From: Diphasiastrum complanatum
Lineage: Eukaryota > Streptophyta > Lycopodiopsida > Lycopodiales > Lycopodiaceae
Assembly: GCA_029204225.1 (NCBI GenBank)
Contig: CM055108.1
Coordinates: forward strand, 22,366,326 to 22,430,325
Reading direction: 5' to 3'
Length of the DNA stretch: 64,000 nucleotides
The position numbers and the translations under genes were made by a program. The notes under the pieces were generated by a model. It worked only from the letters and a program-made list of their open reading frames with translations. It was not told the origin of the DNA and searched no databases. Shown piece after piece: positions 23,059 to 35,059 of this stretch (positions are counted from its first letter, which is position 1; each line of letters starts with the position of its first letter).

Positions 23059-23604
23059 TGTCACATCAACTTCTCATTGATTTGGTTGATCCCTTTATAG
23101 ATCAAGTACATCCACGAGCTGTGTACTGTCCAGCAAGCCTTCACACGTGTGAAGGGTGCCTAGTCATCCAGATCCATCAATGGGATCCATATGTGCTCAT
23201 TTTCCAAAGTTGACTATTCTCATTAGCTAGAAAACAAAAAGCTAGTGTTCCACATTTATAGGAATATTCCCTATAAAATAGGATCTAATGGAATCTCTCT
23301 ATCTTATCATCTAAAATCTTATCCACACGTGTGAATGGCATCTTGACATGTGGGAGCATTTACTCATTCATGTGGAAGTGCATTCTATTTACAAAAGTTT
23401 GACCAAAATGACTCATTTCTAGATTCTACTCAAAGGTCAATTTCACACATGGGTAGATCCATCTAAAATCAATCTAACTTTATAAAAACAAGTTATGTAC
23501 ATTTTTTCACACGTGGGAACAGACTCCACATGTGTGAGATCCTATCATGATCTCATGTCTCAAAATTAACCAAGTATATCAAGTTTGAAGTGACATTTTT
23601 AACA
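23059..23604 (-). repeat. Copia 3' LTR (left end tentative)
   Basis: The polypurine tract GAAGTGAGGAGGAG precedes the minus-strand LTR start TGTTAAAAATG at 23604. The paired sites CACACGTGGG and CCACATGTGTGAG lie at about 23507-23541. An 18-bp perfect palindrome, CCTTCACACGTGTGAAGG, is at 23138-23155 and a TATA-like CTATAAAATA at about 23272. The outer limit at 23059 (TGTCACATCAAC) is a guess based on the LTR terminus pattern. Confidence 0.6.
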
Positions 23605-23689
23605 CTCCTCCTCACTTCTAACTTGGCAAGTCTAATGTACATCTATCTACAATTCCAAGAGCACTTCTTAACTTGAAAAATGGATCTTT

Positions 23690-24177
23690 AGCCAAAGATT
23701 TGGTCAAGATATCAGCTATGCACTCGGATGTGGCACATGATGAAGTTGTACCTCCTTGGATTGCACTTTCTCCTTCACAAAGTGATGAGCTATCTCAATA
23801 TGCTTTGTTCCAGCATGGAAGATCGGATTGGTAGCAATTTGTTGAGAAGCTTGATTACAAGGGATCTCCTCGGCCTTTAGCACTTGAAGCTCCACCAAAA
23901 GTCTTCTTAGCCATAGGAGTTCTTTGGTTATTGAAGTCAATGCCTTGTACTCGGCTTCACAAGAGGAAAGAGAAATTGTATCTTGCTTTTTGGAAAGCCA
24001 AGATATCACTCCTCCACAGAGGAAGGTGGAAAATGCACTTATAGATCTTCTATCCATCTTTTCTCCTCCAAAATCTGAATCCAAAAATGCCCTCAAGTAC
24101 AACTTAGATCCTTGATAGAGAATGCCAAAAAATCTAGTAGAAGAGACATATCTAAACACTCTCTTGGCACTTTTCAA
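23690..24177 (-). pseudogene. Copia RNase H
   Basis: Shows RAFLDSDFGGEKMDRRSISA (first Asp), GVISWLSKKQDTISLSSCEA (Glu in SxxEAE, here CEAEY) and AGTKHIEIAHHFVKEKV. These are the hallmark blocks of copia RNase H. In the block where a catalytic Asp is usual (C-D-N-Q-A), the sequence is CNQAS, so Asp appears lost. A stop after HHVPHPSA truncates the usual ADILTK tail. Confidence 0.85.
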
Positions 24178-25593
24178 TGATGCATCAAAGGATCTTGAAT
24201 ATATTGACTTAGCTTGCTTACACTATAACTCAAATCTGGTCTAGTGATTGTCAAATAGATTAATGAGCCTATTAGCTTCCTAAAGAGTGTGATGTCCTCA
24301 AAGGATGCTTCATCACAATCATTAATAACTTTACAAACTTGCTCCATAGGGGTGTCAATCCCCTTACAATCTTTCATGCCAAACCTTTCAAAAGCATACT
24401 TTGATTGACTTATAAAAGTAAAATCACTACCTCTAGTAACTTCTATTTCAAGTATGAACTTAAGAAGTCCTAGATCTACCATCTTGAATTCACTAGACAA
24501 AGTAGCTTTAACATTTCTTATGACTTCACCATCATTTCCTGTCAATATGATATCATCAACATAAAGTACTAAAATGATGAGCTTTCCATCATTACATTTG
24601 ATGTAAAAAAAAGGCTCATAAGAGCTAATCACAAAGCCAAGGGAGTAGAGAAAATCATGCAACCTAGAGTACCAAGCTCTAGGTACTTGCTTCAAGCCAT
24701 ATAGGCTCTTCCTTAAGTGGCAAACCTTGTCCCTCCTCACCAACCTTGATGAAGCCCTCAGGTTGCAACATGCATATTTCCTCCTCCAAGTAGCCATTCA
24801 AAAAAGCATTGGTCAAATCCATTTGATAGAGATTCCACTTGAACAAAGTATCAATGCAAATGATCAATCTGATAGTTACAATCTTTGCTACTAGAGCAAA
24901 TGTTTCTACATAATCTATGCCTTTAGTTTGAAGAAACCCCTTAGAAACCAATCTAGCTTTGTACTTACTTATAGATCCTTCTTGATTGTACTTTAATCTA
25001 TAATAGATCTGCTTACATGCAAGTGGCTTCTTCCCACATGGAAGGTGTACAAGATTCCAAGTTTGATTATCTATTAGAGCATCAAACTCTACTTGCATTG
25101 CATCTCTCCAAACTTGTGATCTCCTTGCATCTTCATAACATGATGGCTCTTCAAGCATTGTGGTTAGAAAAGAATAAGAAGTAGAAGGAGTTGTGTCTTC
25201 CCTTTTCCAAAGTATGTGAGCCTTGAAGGCTCGACCTTGCTCCTTGTGGATCTTCTTGGACGGACCCTTTGGTACTTGATCTTGATCTTCCAAAAGATCA
25301 TTTTCAAGAAGCTCCTCCTCGGTTTTTGCAAAATCTTCATCACCTAAAAGATTAGATGCATTTGGAGACATCTTGTAACTTTGAGATTCATCAAATAAGA
25401 CATCCTTGTTAACTTTTACTTTGCTTGAAATGGGATCAAATATCCTATATCCTATGTTATTTTCTCTATAGCCTACAAATATTCCTTTGAAGGAAGTTGC
25501 ATCTTCTTTCCTTCTAGTTTCCAAAGGAATGTGGACATAACATATACATCCAAACACTTTAAAATCTTTTACATTGGGCTTATGGCCAAACAA
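24174..25593 (-). pseudogene. Copia reverse transcriptase
   Basis: The stretch starts in the integrase/RT linker (FGHKPNVKDFKVFGCICYVH, ETRRKEDATSFKGIFVGY) and continues with DARRSQVWRDAMQVEFDAL, YKARLVSKGFLQTKGIDY and [17 protein letters not shown] (first catalytic Asp). After a frameshift near 24740 it resumes as [20 protein letters not shown] and LVLYVDDIILTGND, with the YVDD catalytic pair intact. IGSLIYLTITRPDLSYSV closes the thumb. Apart from the frameshift this is the best-preserved copia RT in the window. Confidence 0.9.
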
Positions 25594-26201
25594 AGCTTGA
25601 AATGGTGAGATTCCACCAATAGCACTACTAAGAAGCCTATTACATAAGTAGTTTGCACAAGTTTATGGCCTCCCCCCAAAAAGAGATGGGTAGAGATGCA
25701 TCAAAAGACTTTGCACATTCACAAAGGCTCCCTCTCGGCTACCCCATTTTGTTGGGGGGTGTTCTGAACAAGTAAGCTCTCTCTTAATGCCATTGATCTC
25801 ACAAAAGTCTCTCATCTTGTTGGAGATATATTCTCCTCCATTATCACATCTTAGAACTTTAATGCAAGAACTAAATTGCTTTTCCACTAGAGACTTAAAC
25901 TTTACAAAAGCTCCATATACAAGGCTTTTCTTAGACAATAATTCAATTCAAGTGAATCTAGTACAATCATCTATGAAAGTCACATATATTAAGGCACCTT
26001 CATTACTTTCATGAGTGACTTTGCAAGGCCACATGCCTCACACACTTTGCCACACTTCTTGAAAGATTTTGGTAGGCTGAGAGCTAGCTCCTTTGATGCC
26101 ATGGATTCCATTGATTGAAGATTAGGATGGCCTAATCTTTTGTGCCAAAGCTCCACTTGAGTCAACTCCTCTGTAACCATATTCACACTTTCAATGGCCA
26201 C
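25594..26201 (-). pseudogene. Copia integrase with a deletion
   Basis: The zinc-binding pre-integrase region reads LWHKRLGHPNLQSMESMAS and KVCEACGLAKS (His/His/Cys/Cys). The next block should contain the first catalytic Asp (HxDxCGP) but is missing: sequence jumps from the AKS region near 26010 to IYVTFIDD. The second Asp is present in VLRCDNGGEYISNK. The block with the catalytic Glu is replaced by out-of-frame sequence after HPPTKWG. The enzyme is dead. Confidence 0.82.
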
Positions 26202-26214
26202 ATTAGCATCCAGC

Positions 26215-26586
26215 TTAAAAAGCCTTCCTTGCTATGCCATTGGCTATGCACTTATCACTTTTCAAGATGGAACACACTCCATTCTTGAAATGTACATCTA
26301 GTCCATTGTCCATTAGTTGACCAACGCTAAGCAAGTTTTTTGTAATGGATGGTACATACAAAACATTATCAAGATCTATCCTCTTAGATGATCCTAAGCA
26401 TAATGGAATAGATCTTATGCCATCCATCTTACATTCTCGATCACTAGCAGTGTAGATTGACTTCTTAGAATCAGTACAAGAAAGTAAAGTAGAAAAATAA
26501 TGCTTGTTGAATGACATGTGGGAGCTAGCCCCAATATCAATCCACCATGTCTCTTGGCTTGCTCTTGGTGTAGATGCTACCATCAA
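26215..26586 (-). pseudogene. Copia protease
   Basis: Reads WWIDIGASSHMSFNKHYFS, where copia proteases have D-S-G-A-S; Ser is replaced by Ile next to the catalytic Asp. It continues with LDNVLYVPSITKNLLSVGQL, the conserved C-terminal block of the family. The open frame ends with IARKAF just before the pre-integrase zinc region. Confidence 0.82.
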
Positions 26587-26639
26587 GGATGTGTTGAAGC
26601 CATCATCTTCCTCCTCCCCTTGTGCAAGGTTGCCTTGAT

Positions 26640-27434
26640 CTTCACTCCCTTGTGCATTCTTCTTCTTATAACATTCAGAAGCAAAGTGTCATTTCTTCCC
26701 ACAAAAGAAACACTTTAGCTTGGCTTTGTTCCTTTGCTTCCCTTTGGAGGTAGATCCTGCATCCTTTGCCTCGGCCTCCTTGCCTTGGAACTTCTTGAAT
26801 GGACGAGTCTTCTTCTTGCCTTTTGATGTGAAGTTTGCTTTCTCATCACCATTATGTAGTGACAAAGAACCCATTCTTGTTTTGAGGTGTAGAATCCTAC
26901 TCTCCTCGGCCACAAGAACATTATGCATTGTTGGTCTTGAATAGCAAAAAATTGAACTAGATTAGAGAACTCATCACCTAATCCATTCAAAATTACTTGT
27001 ACTTGGATCTTCTCTCCTATAGATCCCAATTCTTTGTTCAAAGATTTTATCCTTAGGACATACTCTTGTCCATTTTCTCCACTTTCCCTCATGCTTTGCA
27101 AGATCAGGTTTCTTAGCATAAGCACTCTTGAAGTGTTATTGAATTCATAAATGTTCTTTAGTGAATCCCAAGCCTCTTTTGTTGAGGCACAAGAAGCCAC
27201 CTCCTTCAAGAGGTCATTGCTTACATTCAACTTCAAACAATGTAAGGCTAATCTAGCCTCTTCTTGTATTTTAGTTGTTCTTGGGCAGCTTGAGGCTCTT
27301 CCCTAACTCCTAAAACAATATGAAAGAGGTCATTGGATCACAAGTAGTGATTCCATCCTCACTTTCCAAATGGAATAGTTTGTGGAAGTTAGTTTCTCAC
27401 TAGATTCTAACAAATATCCACCCATGGATGACAT
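26640..27434 (-). pseudogene. Copia gag
   Basis: The start is at 27434 (MSSMGGYLLESSEKL, then TNYSIWKVRMESLL). A stop and frameshift occur near 27350. It resumes at 27236 with LKEVASCASTKEAWDSLKNI and VLMLRNLILQSMRESGENG, then a basic nucleocapsid ending in the half knuckle KCFFCGKK, where a stop at 26689 falls inside the CCHC motif. Related to the gag at 33623 and at 254. Confidence 0.85.
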
Positions 27435-27910
27435 TGTGAATGAAATCCTATGAGATGCACAAAGATCTCTTGATAATGAGTGATCTAAGATAGATTTCTA
27501 GCTTTCCAAGAAGCTTCTAATCTCGGCCTAATCAACCTAGTTCAACTTGGATGATGGTATAATAGATCTACTTCAAATATCCTACAAATCACTCCTCCAA
27601 GAAATTGATTCTAGTACAATTTTGTTTGATATTTCAATTGATTGAACTAGATCTAGACAATGCACCAAAAACCTTGAATTTTGGACTAGTATGCACATTT
27701 TTGGATCAAAAACACTAAAGGAAGTTAATTTGAAGGTTGCTGTATGGTTTCACACATGTGGACAGTACATTATTAGCCCACAAATTGATCTTGACCAAAA
27801 ATATTGATGGTACCTCTCTCCTTCAACTCGCCCTCTCAAGTAAAGCTCAAAAACAACTCGTTGTCAATGATTTCACAAGATTCATTAATCATTAGATCAC
27901 TCTTAGACTT

Positions 27911-27923
27911 GGCACTGATACCA
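27911..27923 (-). other. Copia primer-binding site
   Basis: The minus strand reads TGGTATCAGTGCC, one base off the initiator Met tRNA site TGGTATCAGAGCC, directly beside the 5' LTR. Confidence 0.82.
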
Positions 27924-28413
27924 TGTCAACTTTCAAAAAAAAGAACAACTTTGATTGTACAAAACAATCATTAAGAGTTATTGATTGCTTAATCCAATGA
28001 TCTATCAAGTTCTATGTGTTAGATCTTGATCTAGATGCATTACACTATGATTTAAGCAAGAGCAATGGATCAAATGACTAAAAACTAAGAAGAGCGGCCT
28101 CACGCATGTGGAGGATAGTCTACAATCTTATCCACACATGTGAATCGCATCTTGACATGTGGGAGCATTTACTTATTCACATGGAAGTGCATTCTATTTA
28201 CAAAAGTTTGACCAAAATGACTCATTTCTAGATTCTACTCAAAGGTCAATTTCACACATGGCTAGATCCATCTAAAATCAATCTAACTTTATAGAAAAAA
28301 GTTATGTACATCTTTTCACATGTGGGAACAGACTCCACACATGTGAGATTCTATCGTGATCTCATATCTCAAGATTAACCAAGTATATCAAGTTTGAAGT
28401 GACATGTTTAGCA
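27924..28413 (-). repeat. Copia 5' LTR
   Basis: 490 bp, TG...CA on the plus strand (TGTCAACTTTC to GTTTAGCA). The paired CACATGTGGG and CCACACATGTGAG sites lie at about 28312-28350. It matches the 3' LTR only from about 28119 onward and lacks the 3' LTR's TATA-bearing part. Confidence 0.75.
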
Positions 28414-30764
28414 ATTCCTTCAAAATCCGCATATGTTACCCACATATCTCACTGAGAATCTTGTAACTCAGCTACAAAAAAATTCTATTTCTCTTGAGTA
28501 AATAACATGTCTGGGAAATCTCTGAAGTGAGTAATTCCACATCACAAGTTTTCCAACCATCATACTTTTACCAACACAATTTCTTCACCTAATCAACCTA
28601 CTTCAGATCTTGGTGTACAAACCAAGATTAGGCTGACTTATACAGACATCTTTGGACATAAGGTTAAGATTAAAACTTTATTCCATTTTATCCAATCCAT
28701 AACTAAATAGTACTTGGTAAACCAATCAGTGAATCTTAATTTAATCTTTACCACAACTTCCCATATTCATGATATCTCACAGCTCAACCCCCCAAAACTC
28801 CTCTAGTTCCAAATTATTCAAAACAATCACTAGAGAGTTCCTCTATTTCAACTGGTAGTTCTACTTTTGCAGACATACTAGATTCCTCAAAAGAAATCTA
28901 TGCAACTGGTTGATCCCATGAAAGTCTTATTCCTATCATTTTCTTCTCCCCCTTTTAAAAGAGATTCTGTAATTTCGATTAAAAAGTTCACATGAGACAA
29001 CATATAAGATATCAAATATTCGAAAAAGTCAGTAATGAGTATCCAATACTATTACAAACTGGACTTTTTTTTTCTCAAAATCATAAAATATCTTATCTCG
29101 AGTGATAGAAACATTACTCTCAATAATCAACTATCAAATAAAGATAATCATTTGGGCTCAGGAAGTCTAAATTCCTAACAGTCCTTTAGAACCTAGTTCT
29201 ACACTGGAAAAAATATATATGGATCTCAATCCAATTGTCTTGTATTTAAGAAATCCCTAAAAAGTAGAGGTTTAACTTAAAAGAGAAATAGCTTTTTAAG
29301 GGTTTCCGATTTGAAAATTTATGAGATACCATTTGGGGATCCGGATCTATATCTCATAACCTCTCCAAATACCCCAAACAACTTTAACCAATGGTTTCAA
29401 CTGTTAGCATTACCAAAAATGTAAATACTAACCACTGGTCTACAAATCATAGTATAAACAATAGATATCCAATATCTATATCCAAAATGGTACAAGGAAT
29501 ACAGTTTCTCCAAAAAGATCTTAAAAACTCCATCTAGATTTCCTATACTAGATATGCACATAGCTATTCCACCAAGTACTGGAGTACCCCCATATTTGTT
29601 TCTAATGGACCACAATATTCCATTGCCATAATTGTGATTTAACAAGAATCTGCACATGGTTTTTTTCTATCACATAAAACAACCCATTTGTTTGATACTA
29701 TAATCCTGAATTCCTACCATCTGAGAGTTCCAACTCTTAGAAATAAGGCTCTTTAAAGTACAAAATGTGAACCAAGTGTCATTTTTGTTCCATGTCACAA
29801 TTTCCATAACAAATAGGGTAAACTCATGGTCCTATAGATATTTGATATAAATTCAACTTAATGAATTCAATAAACTAGTGCTATGCAATTTTCTTACAGG
29901 GATTATTTACCAATCCAAATTACATAACACAATCACATTTACCTACTCAGGTGTCTCATTTTCTTCCTCCCTTAGATTTTTTCGGTCACCCAAAAATTTT
30001 CAACAACTAGGGCACCAAAAACTCCTTTGACATGAGTAAATGCTAGGCTACTACCCTTTTGACTACACTAGCTTAAGTATTACTTTGTTAAACTTGCTTG
30101 AACCTAAGAGAAAATTCATAAAATTTGGATCCGAGTACTTTTCTATGATATTCGATACACTTAAGTTTATCAAATATAGAGCTACCTCCAAATATTATGA
30201 TCTTTATTCCATTTATTCACTTTAACAAGTATCTCAAAAGCTTTAGTTTGTCCAATTCTAAAGATCAAAATCATTTAGGACAAGCCCGAGTCGAAAAGGA
30301 AAAAAAAAACACAAACACCATTTCACTCAATTTATTAGGAGTTCCGAAACTCCAGAATTAAGTGGCTAAATAGCAGATACTAGGATATTGATTTTCCAAC
30401 AACGGGTACATGCTTGGAGAAAATTACCATGAAGAACAGTATTTTATTGCCAATTCTAAATCCATGGATCCAATCACATAGACATAATAGCTAGGATAAT
30501 AAAATTATTCTCCAAACATTCCTGGTTTGGTTAAGTCAGGAGAATAGGTAACTCCATTCTCAGTTGTCGATTTAGATAGATTCACAAAAATCTTCTTACC
30601 GAATCGACCATTGCTTCGATTACATCAAAAAATTTGCAAATACTTCAAAAAAATTTGGGCTATGTAACCATAAAACCGTTACGAATAGCCATGCATTCCC
30701 CCAAATGCACCAAACCCCTTTGCAAAAACTATGAAATCAATGCAAACACATGGCTACTGACATG
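28414..30764. other. Unassigned AT-rich region, perhaps the rest of the chromovirus interior
   Basis: If the copia element inserted into the chromovirus, this should hold its upstream coding region. I can read only short minus-strand pieces (for example 29657-29397, WSIRNKYGGTPVLGG) and no protease, RT or integrase motif. No gene is called. Confidence 0.4.
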
Positions 30765-31171
30765 CACATTAAAGAAGAGGTAATTTCTTGGCTATCCAAA
30801 AAGCAAGAAATAGTCTTACTATCATTGACCGAGGTCAAGTAGAAAGCTCTCACAACAACAACCAATAAATTCTTTTGGATCAATTTTTTTTTTATGGAGT
30901 TGAATGTAATTAGATCAAAGGTTATTCCACTCATCAAGTGTGATAATACATTGGCAAAAATTCTTGCATCCAATGCCATCTTTCATGCAAGAAGCAATCA
31001 CACCATTTTGTAAGAGAAAAGATGCAATCAAAGGAGATATCTTTGGAGCATGTGTCAACAATTGAATTCTTTAATGATATCCTCACTAAATTTTTTCAAA
31101 AGGCTACATTTACAAAGTTTAGATCAGCCCTTGGATTATTAGCAGATCTACACTTCTAGTTCAAGGTAAAT
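30765..31171 (+). pseudogene. Copia RNase H, C-terminal remnant
   Basis: Plus-strand reading gives EVISWLSKKQEIVLLSLTEV with a stop where Glu-Ala-Glu-Tyr is usual, then ALTTTTNKFFWI, LIKCDNTLAKILASNAIFHA, and after a shift EISLEHVSTIEFFNDILTKF. These are the final blocks of copia RNase H. It is the 3' end of a plus-strand element whose upstream part is lost. Confidence 0.75.
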
Positions 31172-31995
31172 TGTGACGATGAGTATTGAAATCTACACAA
31201 TTCTAGCTTGTTATATTTTGGACATTTCCATGATGAGTTTGTGAAAATTGTAAAAGCCATCTATCTTGAGTTTTGGGGGTTCTATGTAAAAATCACCCAT
31301 TGTACACTTGTAAATAATTGATTAGGCCAAATTTTGACTTGGATTAGCTCATGATAATGTAGGTTGCTTACACTTGGCTTGATGGTAGAGGGCTAGTGAC
31401 AATGCACCTCTTAATCTCATTTGTCAATTTGGACCATCATAGTAAGAAATGCACCAAAATGGTTCAATCAATGTAAGAGGTGATATGTAAGTGGTCCAAT
31501 CATTGTAAGAGGTGGTAGGAGGGTGGTCCAATCATTGATCTATGTTCCCACCTATGTTGGATCTCGAGATACTATGAGAGAGTGAGTGATTGAGTCCATA
31601 CTTAGTTTTTTGAAGAGAGATGTGTGTAGCTCCAACACTTAGAATATTTTTGACATTCTCTTTCTTCTCGAGAACCCTCACTTGTATTCCCTCTCTACCC
31701 AAGAGCAAGCCATTTCTATACTTTTTTTTTTCCCATCATAAGTTGTCTCTCAATGTATATGTTGAATGGTGAGTGATAGATGCATGTATTGAGTGTTTTT
31801 TGCCTTAAAATTTTCAAGTGGATTGCTTGTATTTTGTGAATGATAGTGTTTTTAAGTCCACATTTTTCTCCTTGGTGAATACTATTTCTATATCAAGATT
31901 CTTCATGCATGTTTATTGATCGTTGATCTAGGGTCATATGCAACCTACTTTGGTTTTATGTTTGCTCATCTGATACCTGCAGGAATCACAGAACT
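31172..31995 (+). repeat. Diverged copia 3' LTR
   Basis: Follows the RNase H remnant. It carries the same features as the LTR at 32044: repeated GGTCCAATCATTGTAAGAGG units (about 31425-31530), a CTCTCTACCCAAGAG phrase and a similar 3' part. The ends are approximate (TGTGACGATG to about GATACCTGCAGG). Confidence 0.45.
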
Positions 31996-32043
31996 TAGAT
32001 AGCCGAATTATTCGAAGGACGACTACATCAGGCTTTCTGTTTG

Positions 32044-32866
32044 TGAGAAATTGGCAAAAATCTAGCTTGGTATTTTCTATGATAGAAGTTTGTAAGTGAA
32101 TCTCACATGTGTGGAGGATGTTCCCACGTGTGGAGAATTGTAAAGTAAATCAAAATGTTTGATATAGGGGTCTCATAGAATTTCATAGTCAAGCATTTAG
32201 GTGTAGGATGTTGATAGGGTCAAATTTGGCATAGATGGCAAATTATCCATTTCCACTTGTAATGCCACTATTGAGCCAAAATAGAGTAGGAGGCCAAACT
32301 TGTGCCAATTAGAGTGTAGACAAGTGTAATTCTTTTGTTTGATGAAGTTTAAGAGGTCCAATAGGATTTAGAGGTGGAATCATGTGTGGTCCAATAGGAA
32401 TTTGAGATGTGCTTGAATATAGTCCAATAGAATTAAGAGGTGCATGGATCAATGGTCCAATAGGATTAAGAGGTGGCAAAGTGTGATCCAATCATAGTTA
32501 AACATAGTGGTAGCTCGTGGATCTACTAGTATCATTGTACTCCTCATTTGGATCTAATTGATTTTGAGATTGACTGGATTTTGAGTGTCATTGAATTTCT
32601 AGCTTTCTCTCTCTACCCGAGAGCTCATGATGGTTTTTCTCTCTCTACTCAAGGAGAGCAGCTTGTTTTTACTTAGAATACTTTTGGAACACTTCCCACA
32701 TGTGTGAGTGAGAGTTGGAAGTGATTGAATGCATGTAGTAGTGTGTTTTTGCCATAGAATCAAAGATAGATCTTGAATCTCAATCTAGTCTTGATCTTGG
32801 TGCATCTACACACCTTAGGAGATCACAAGTACATGTTGTGGAAAATCCACACGTGTGAATTCAACA
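32044..32866 (+). repeat. Copia 5' LTR
   Basis: TG...CA, 823 bp. Paired CACATGTGTGGAGG and TTCCCACGTGTGG sites lie 60-90 bp from its start. At about 32365-32480 there are four to five imperfect copies of a GGTCCAATAGGATTAAGAGG unit. CACACGTGTG occurs again just before the 3' end. Confidence 0.92.
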
Positions 32867-32879
32867 TGGTATCAGAGCC
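32867..32879 (+). other. Copia primer-binding site
   Basis: TGGTATCAGAGCC, a full match to the complement of the initiator Met tRNA 3' end, with no spacer after the LTR. Confidence 0.92.
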
Positions 32880-33622
32880 TACCTAAGATTACCATGCATT
32901 TTGATCCATTTGAGTGAAAACTATTCATCAATCTTGAGCTAGAAATTGTCAAGGCCCATTTTCCTAGCTATCTTGTTCATTTTTGGATCAAAAGAGATCA
33001 AAAGGACATTGCTTGGGTCTGACCTGGTACTGTACGGGATCAGGTGCTCAGACACGTGTGAGGAACATCCAATTTCAGTTTGGGAGTTCTCTATCATGTT
33101 TGATCCAAAAATCTTGCTAGATAGCTTGTTTTAAAGCTATTTTTGTCTAATTTCTGATGCAATTAGTTTCATTCCATTTGGTTGAGCCAATTAAAAGTTA
33201 TAAGCTTTTGAAGAGGGTTAGGTAGGGCACCTAGACCTGGTGGACACATTTGGTTTGGTCAAGAGATTGCTTGTTTGATCCAAAATCATAGTTGAATGCT
33301 TGCCAATCTCATCTATATGTGATCTAGGCACTGTTTTGAGATCTTAGCCATTTTGTTTCATGCAATATCATTGTATTTGAGTCAAATTTGGTTTCTTAGT
33401 GTATTTCACACATGCTAAGAGTGTTTGATCCTAACTTTGCCCATACTCCATCATTTGATGTGAAGTAGATCTAGTTTTGGAGAGATTGAGATAGCTAGTG
33501 AGAATCATCTCACAGTTTGTCGCAAGATCTTGCATAGGAGATGGTAGCACACCATTATTGGATCCTATAGTGAGAGAGAAGCAACATTTTTTATTCATCA
33601 CTTTTATTTATCTCCACTTTAC
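32880..33622 (+). other. Leader of the non-autonomous copia element
   Basis: 743 bases between primer site and gag ATG with no gene. It contains TTAGGTAGGGCACC (about 33219), a word also present, as GGTAGGGCACCC, in the leader of the minus-strand copia near 62515. This part is probably non-coding packaging or dimerisation sequence. Confidence 0.6.
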
Positions 33623-35059
33623 ATGACTTCAATGAGTTCATACTTGTTGCAACCAAGTGAGAGATTGTCTACTTCCAATTATTCAATATGGAAGTTGAGG
33701 ATGGAGTCCATCTTGATACTCCAAGATGTGATAAACATTGTACTTGGGATTGAGGACGAGCCTCAAGTCCTTTAAGAAGTACAAAAATACAAGAAGAGAG
33801 CTGGGATGGCTCTCCACTACATTAATATGAATGTCTCTAATGAGATATTGAGGGAGATTGGTGATTGTTCTACATCCAAGGAAGCTTGGGATTGTCTCAA
33901 GTCCATCTATGAGGCTAAGAACACCTCTAGGATCCTCACTCTTAGAAATTAAATATTCCAAAGTAGTCAAAAGAGTGATGAGAGTGCATCTAATTATGTT
34001 TTGAGAGTCAAGGATATTCATAGGGAGCTTGCATGTATTGGTGAATCAATCAATCAAAGTGAGCTAGTCCAAGTCATTCTCAATGGCTTGAGAGATAAAT
34101 ATGACAACCTTGTCCAATCCTATGCCATTAAGGAGGAGCTACCAAGTTTGGAGGCCCTTCAAAGTGTGCTTATTTCTGAAGAATCAAGACAAGAGTACAA
34201 ACTCTTGAGGATGGACAAGCTATCACTCAATCATGATGATGGCAAGGTTCTATTTGCCAAGCACAAAGAGAGGAGTAAGAAGCAACACCATCACTTCTCT
34301 AATGAAAAAGCTAAAGACCAAGATGAAGAGGAGGAGGAGGAGGATACCTCTTATGCTTCTACTTCAAATCTCAAGAAGAAGAAGATCAAGTGCTTTTATT
34401 GTGGCAAGAAAGGCCATTATGCCACCAATTGCTTCAAGAAGAAGAATCGACTCATTCAAGCCAACATCACCAATGAGAAAGAAGACTATATTGCAAGTGA
34501 TGGAGAAGGCTCTCTTATGGCATCAAGCTTCTCCTCTTCCACCTTCAACAAGGATGACTCATGGTATATTGATAGTGGAGCATCTTCACATATGTGTGGC
34601 TCCAAGCACTCTTTTTCATCTATTATGCCTTATGATGGAGTCAAGAAAACCATATACTTTGCAAGTAAGCATGAGTGCAATATTGAAGGGGTAGGGATCA
34701 TTCCCTTGAAGCTTGCATCTTCTAAAGATCTCTTTCTCAACAATGTTCTTTTTGTCCCAAAGCTTACAAAGAACATCTTAAGTGTTGGCCAACTTCTTGA
34801 TAGTGGCTTTGATGTCAATTTCAATATTGACAATTGTGTGATTAAGAAGGATGGTGAGATCCTTGCATATGGATCAATATTTGAAGGCATCTACAAATTG
34901 GATCCAAGTGAGAGTGCAAACTCTCTTGATGTTTCTTATATGTCCATATCTCAAAGGAGGATGATCACACAAGATGCACATATCTTCTCTCTTCAAGTAT
35001 TATGGTGTATGATTATATCTTATTATTCAAAGCATATGTTGAGAAGAAATTCTCATTGA
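33623..35059 (+). pseudogene. Copia gag and protease in one frame, two early stops
   Basis: The frame starts MTSMSSYLLQPSERL at 33623. Stops lie at 33773 and 33950 (codons 51 and 110). From there to 35059 it is open. Gag has NYSIWKLRMESILILQDV, SKEAWDCLKSIYEAKNTS and SELVQVILNGLRDKYDNL, then an acidic/basic stretch and the knuckle CFYCGKKGHYATNC, intact CCHC. The protease follows: SWYIDSGASSHMCGSKHSF with intact DSG, and LFVPKLTKNILSVGQLLDSG. The frame ends in a short pre-integrase piece (GIYKLD). Gag and protease blocks are well kept apart from the two stops. Confidence 0.88.

Larger units (their letters stand above)
23059..28413 (-). mobile_element. Minus-strand Ty1/copia element with all pol domains, broken
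   Basis: The element has a 5' LTR at 27924-28413, primer site 27911-27923, gag, protease, integrase, RT and RNase H in copia order (integrase before RT), a polypurine tract (23605-23618) and a 3' LTR ending at 23604. It sits next to, and probably inside, the chromovirus remnant at 22161. Only about 290 bp of the two LTRs match (23312-23604 with 28119-28413), so one LTR is chimeric or rearranged. No clear target duplication is seen. Confidence 0.82.

Noticed and set aside
32309-32491. Frame with PLNPIGP repeats, also at 36594-36776
   Set aside because: It reads the LTR minisatellite on the opposite strand to the element.
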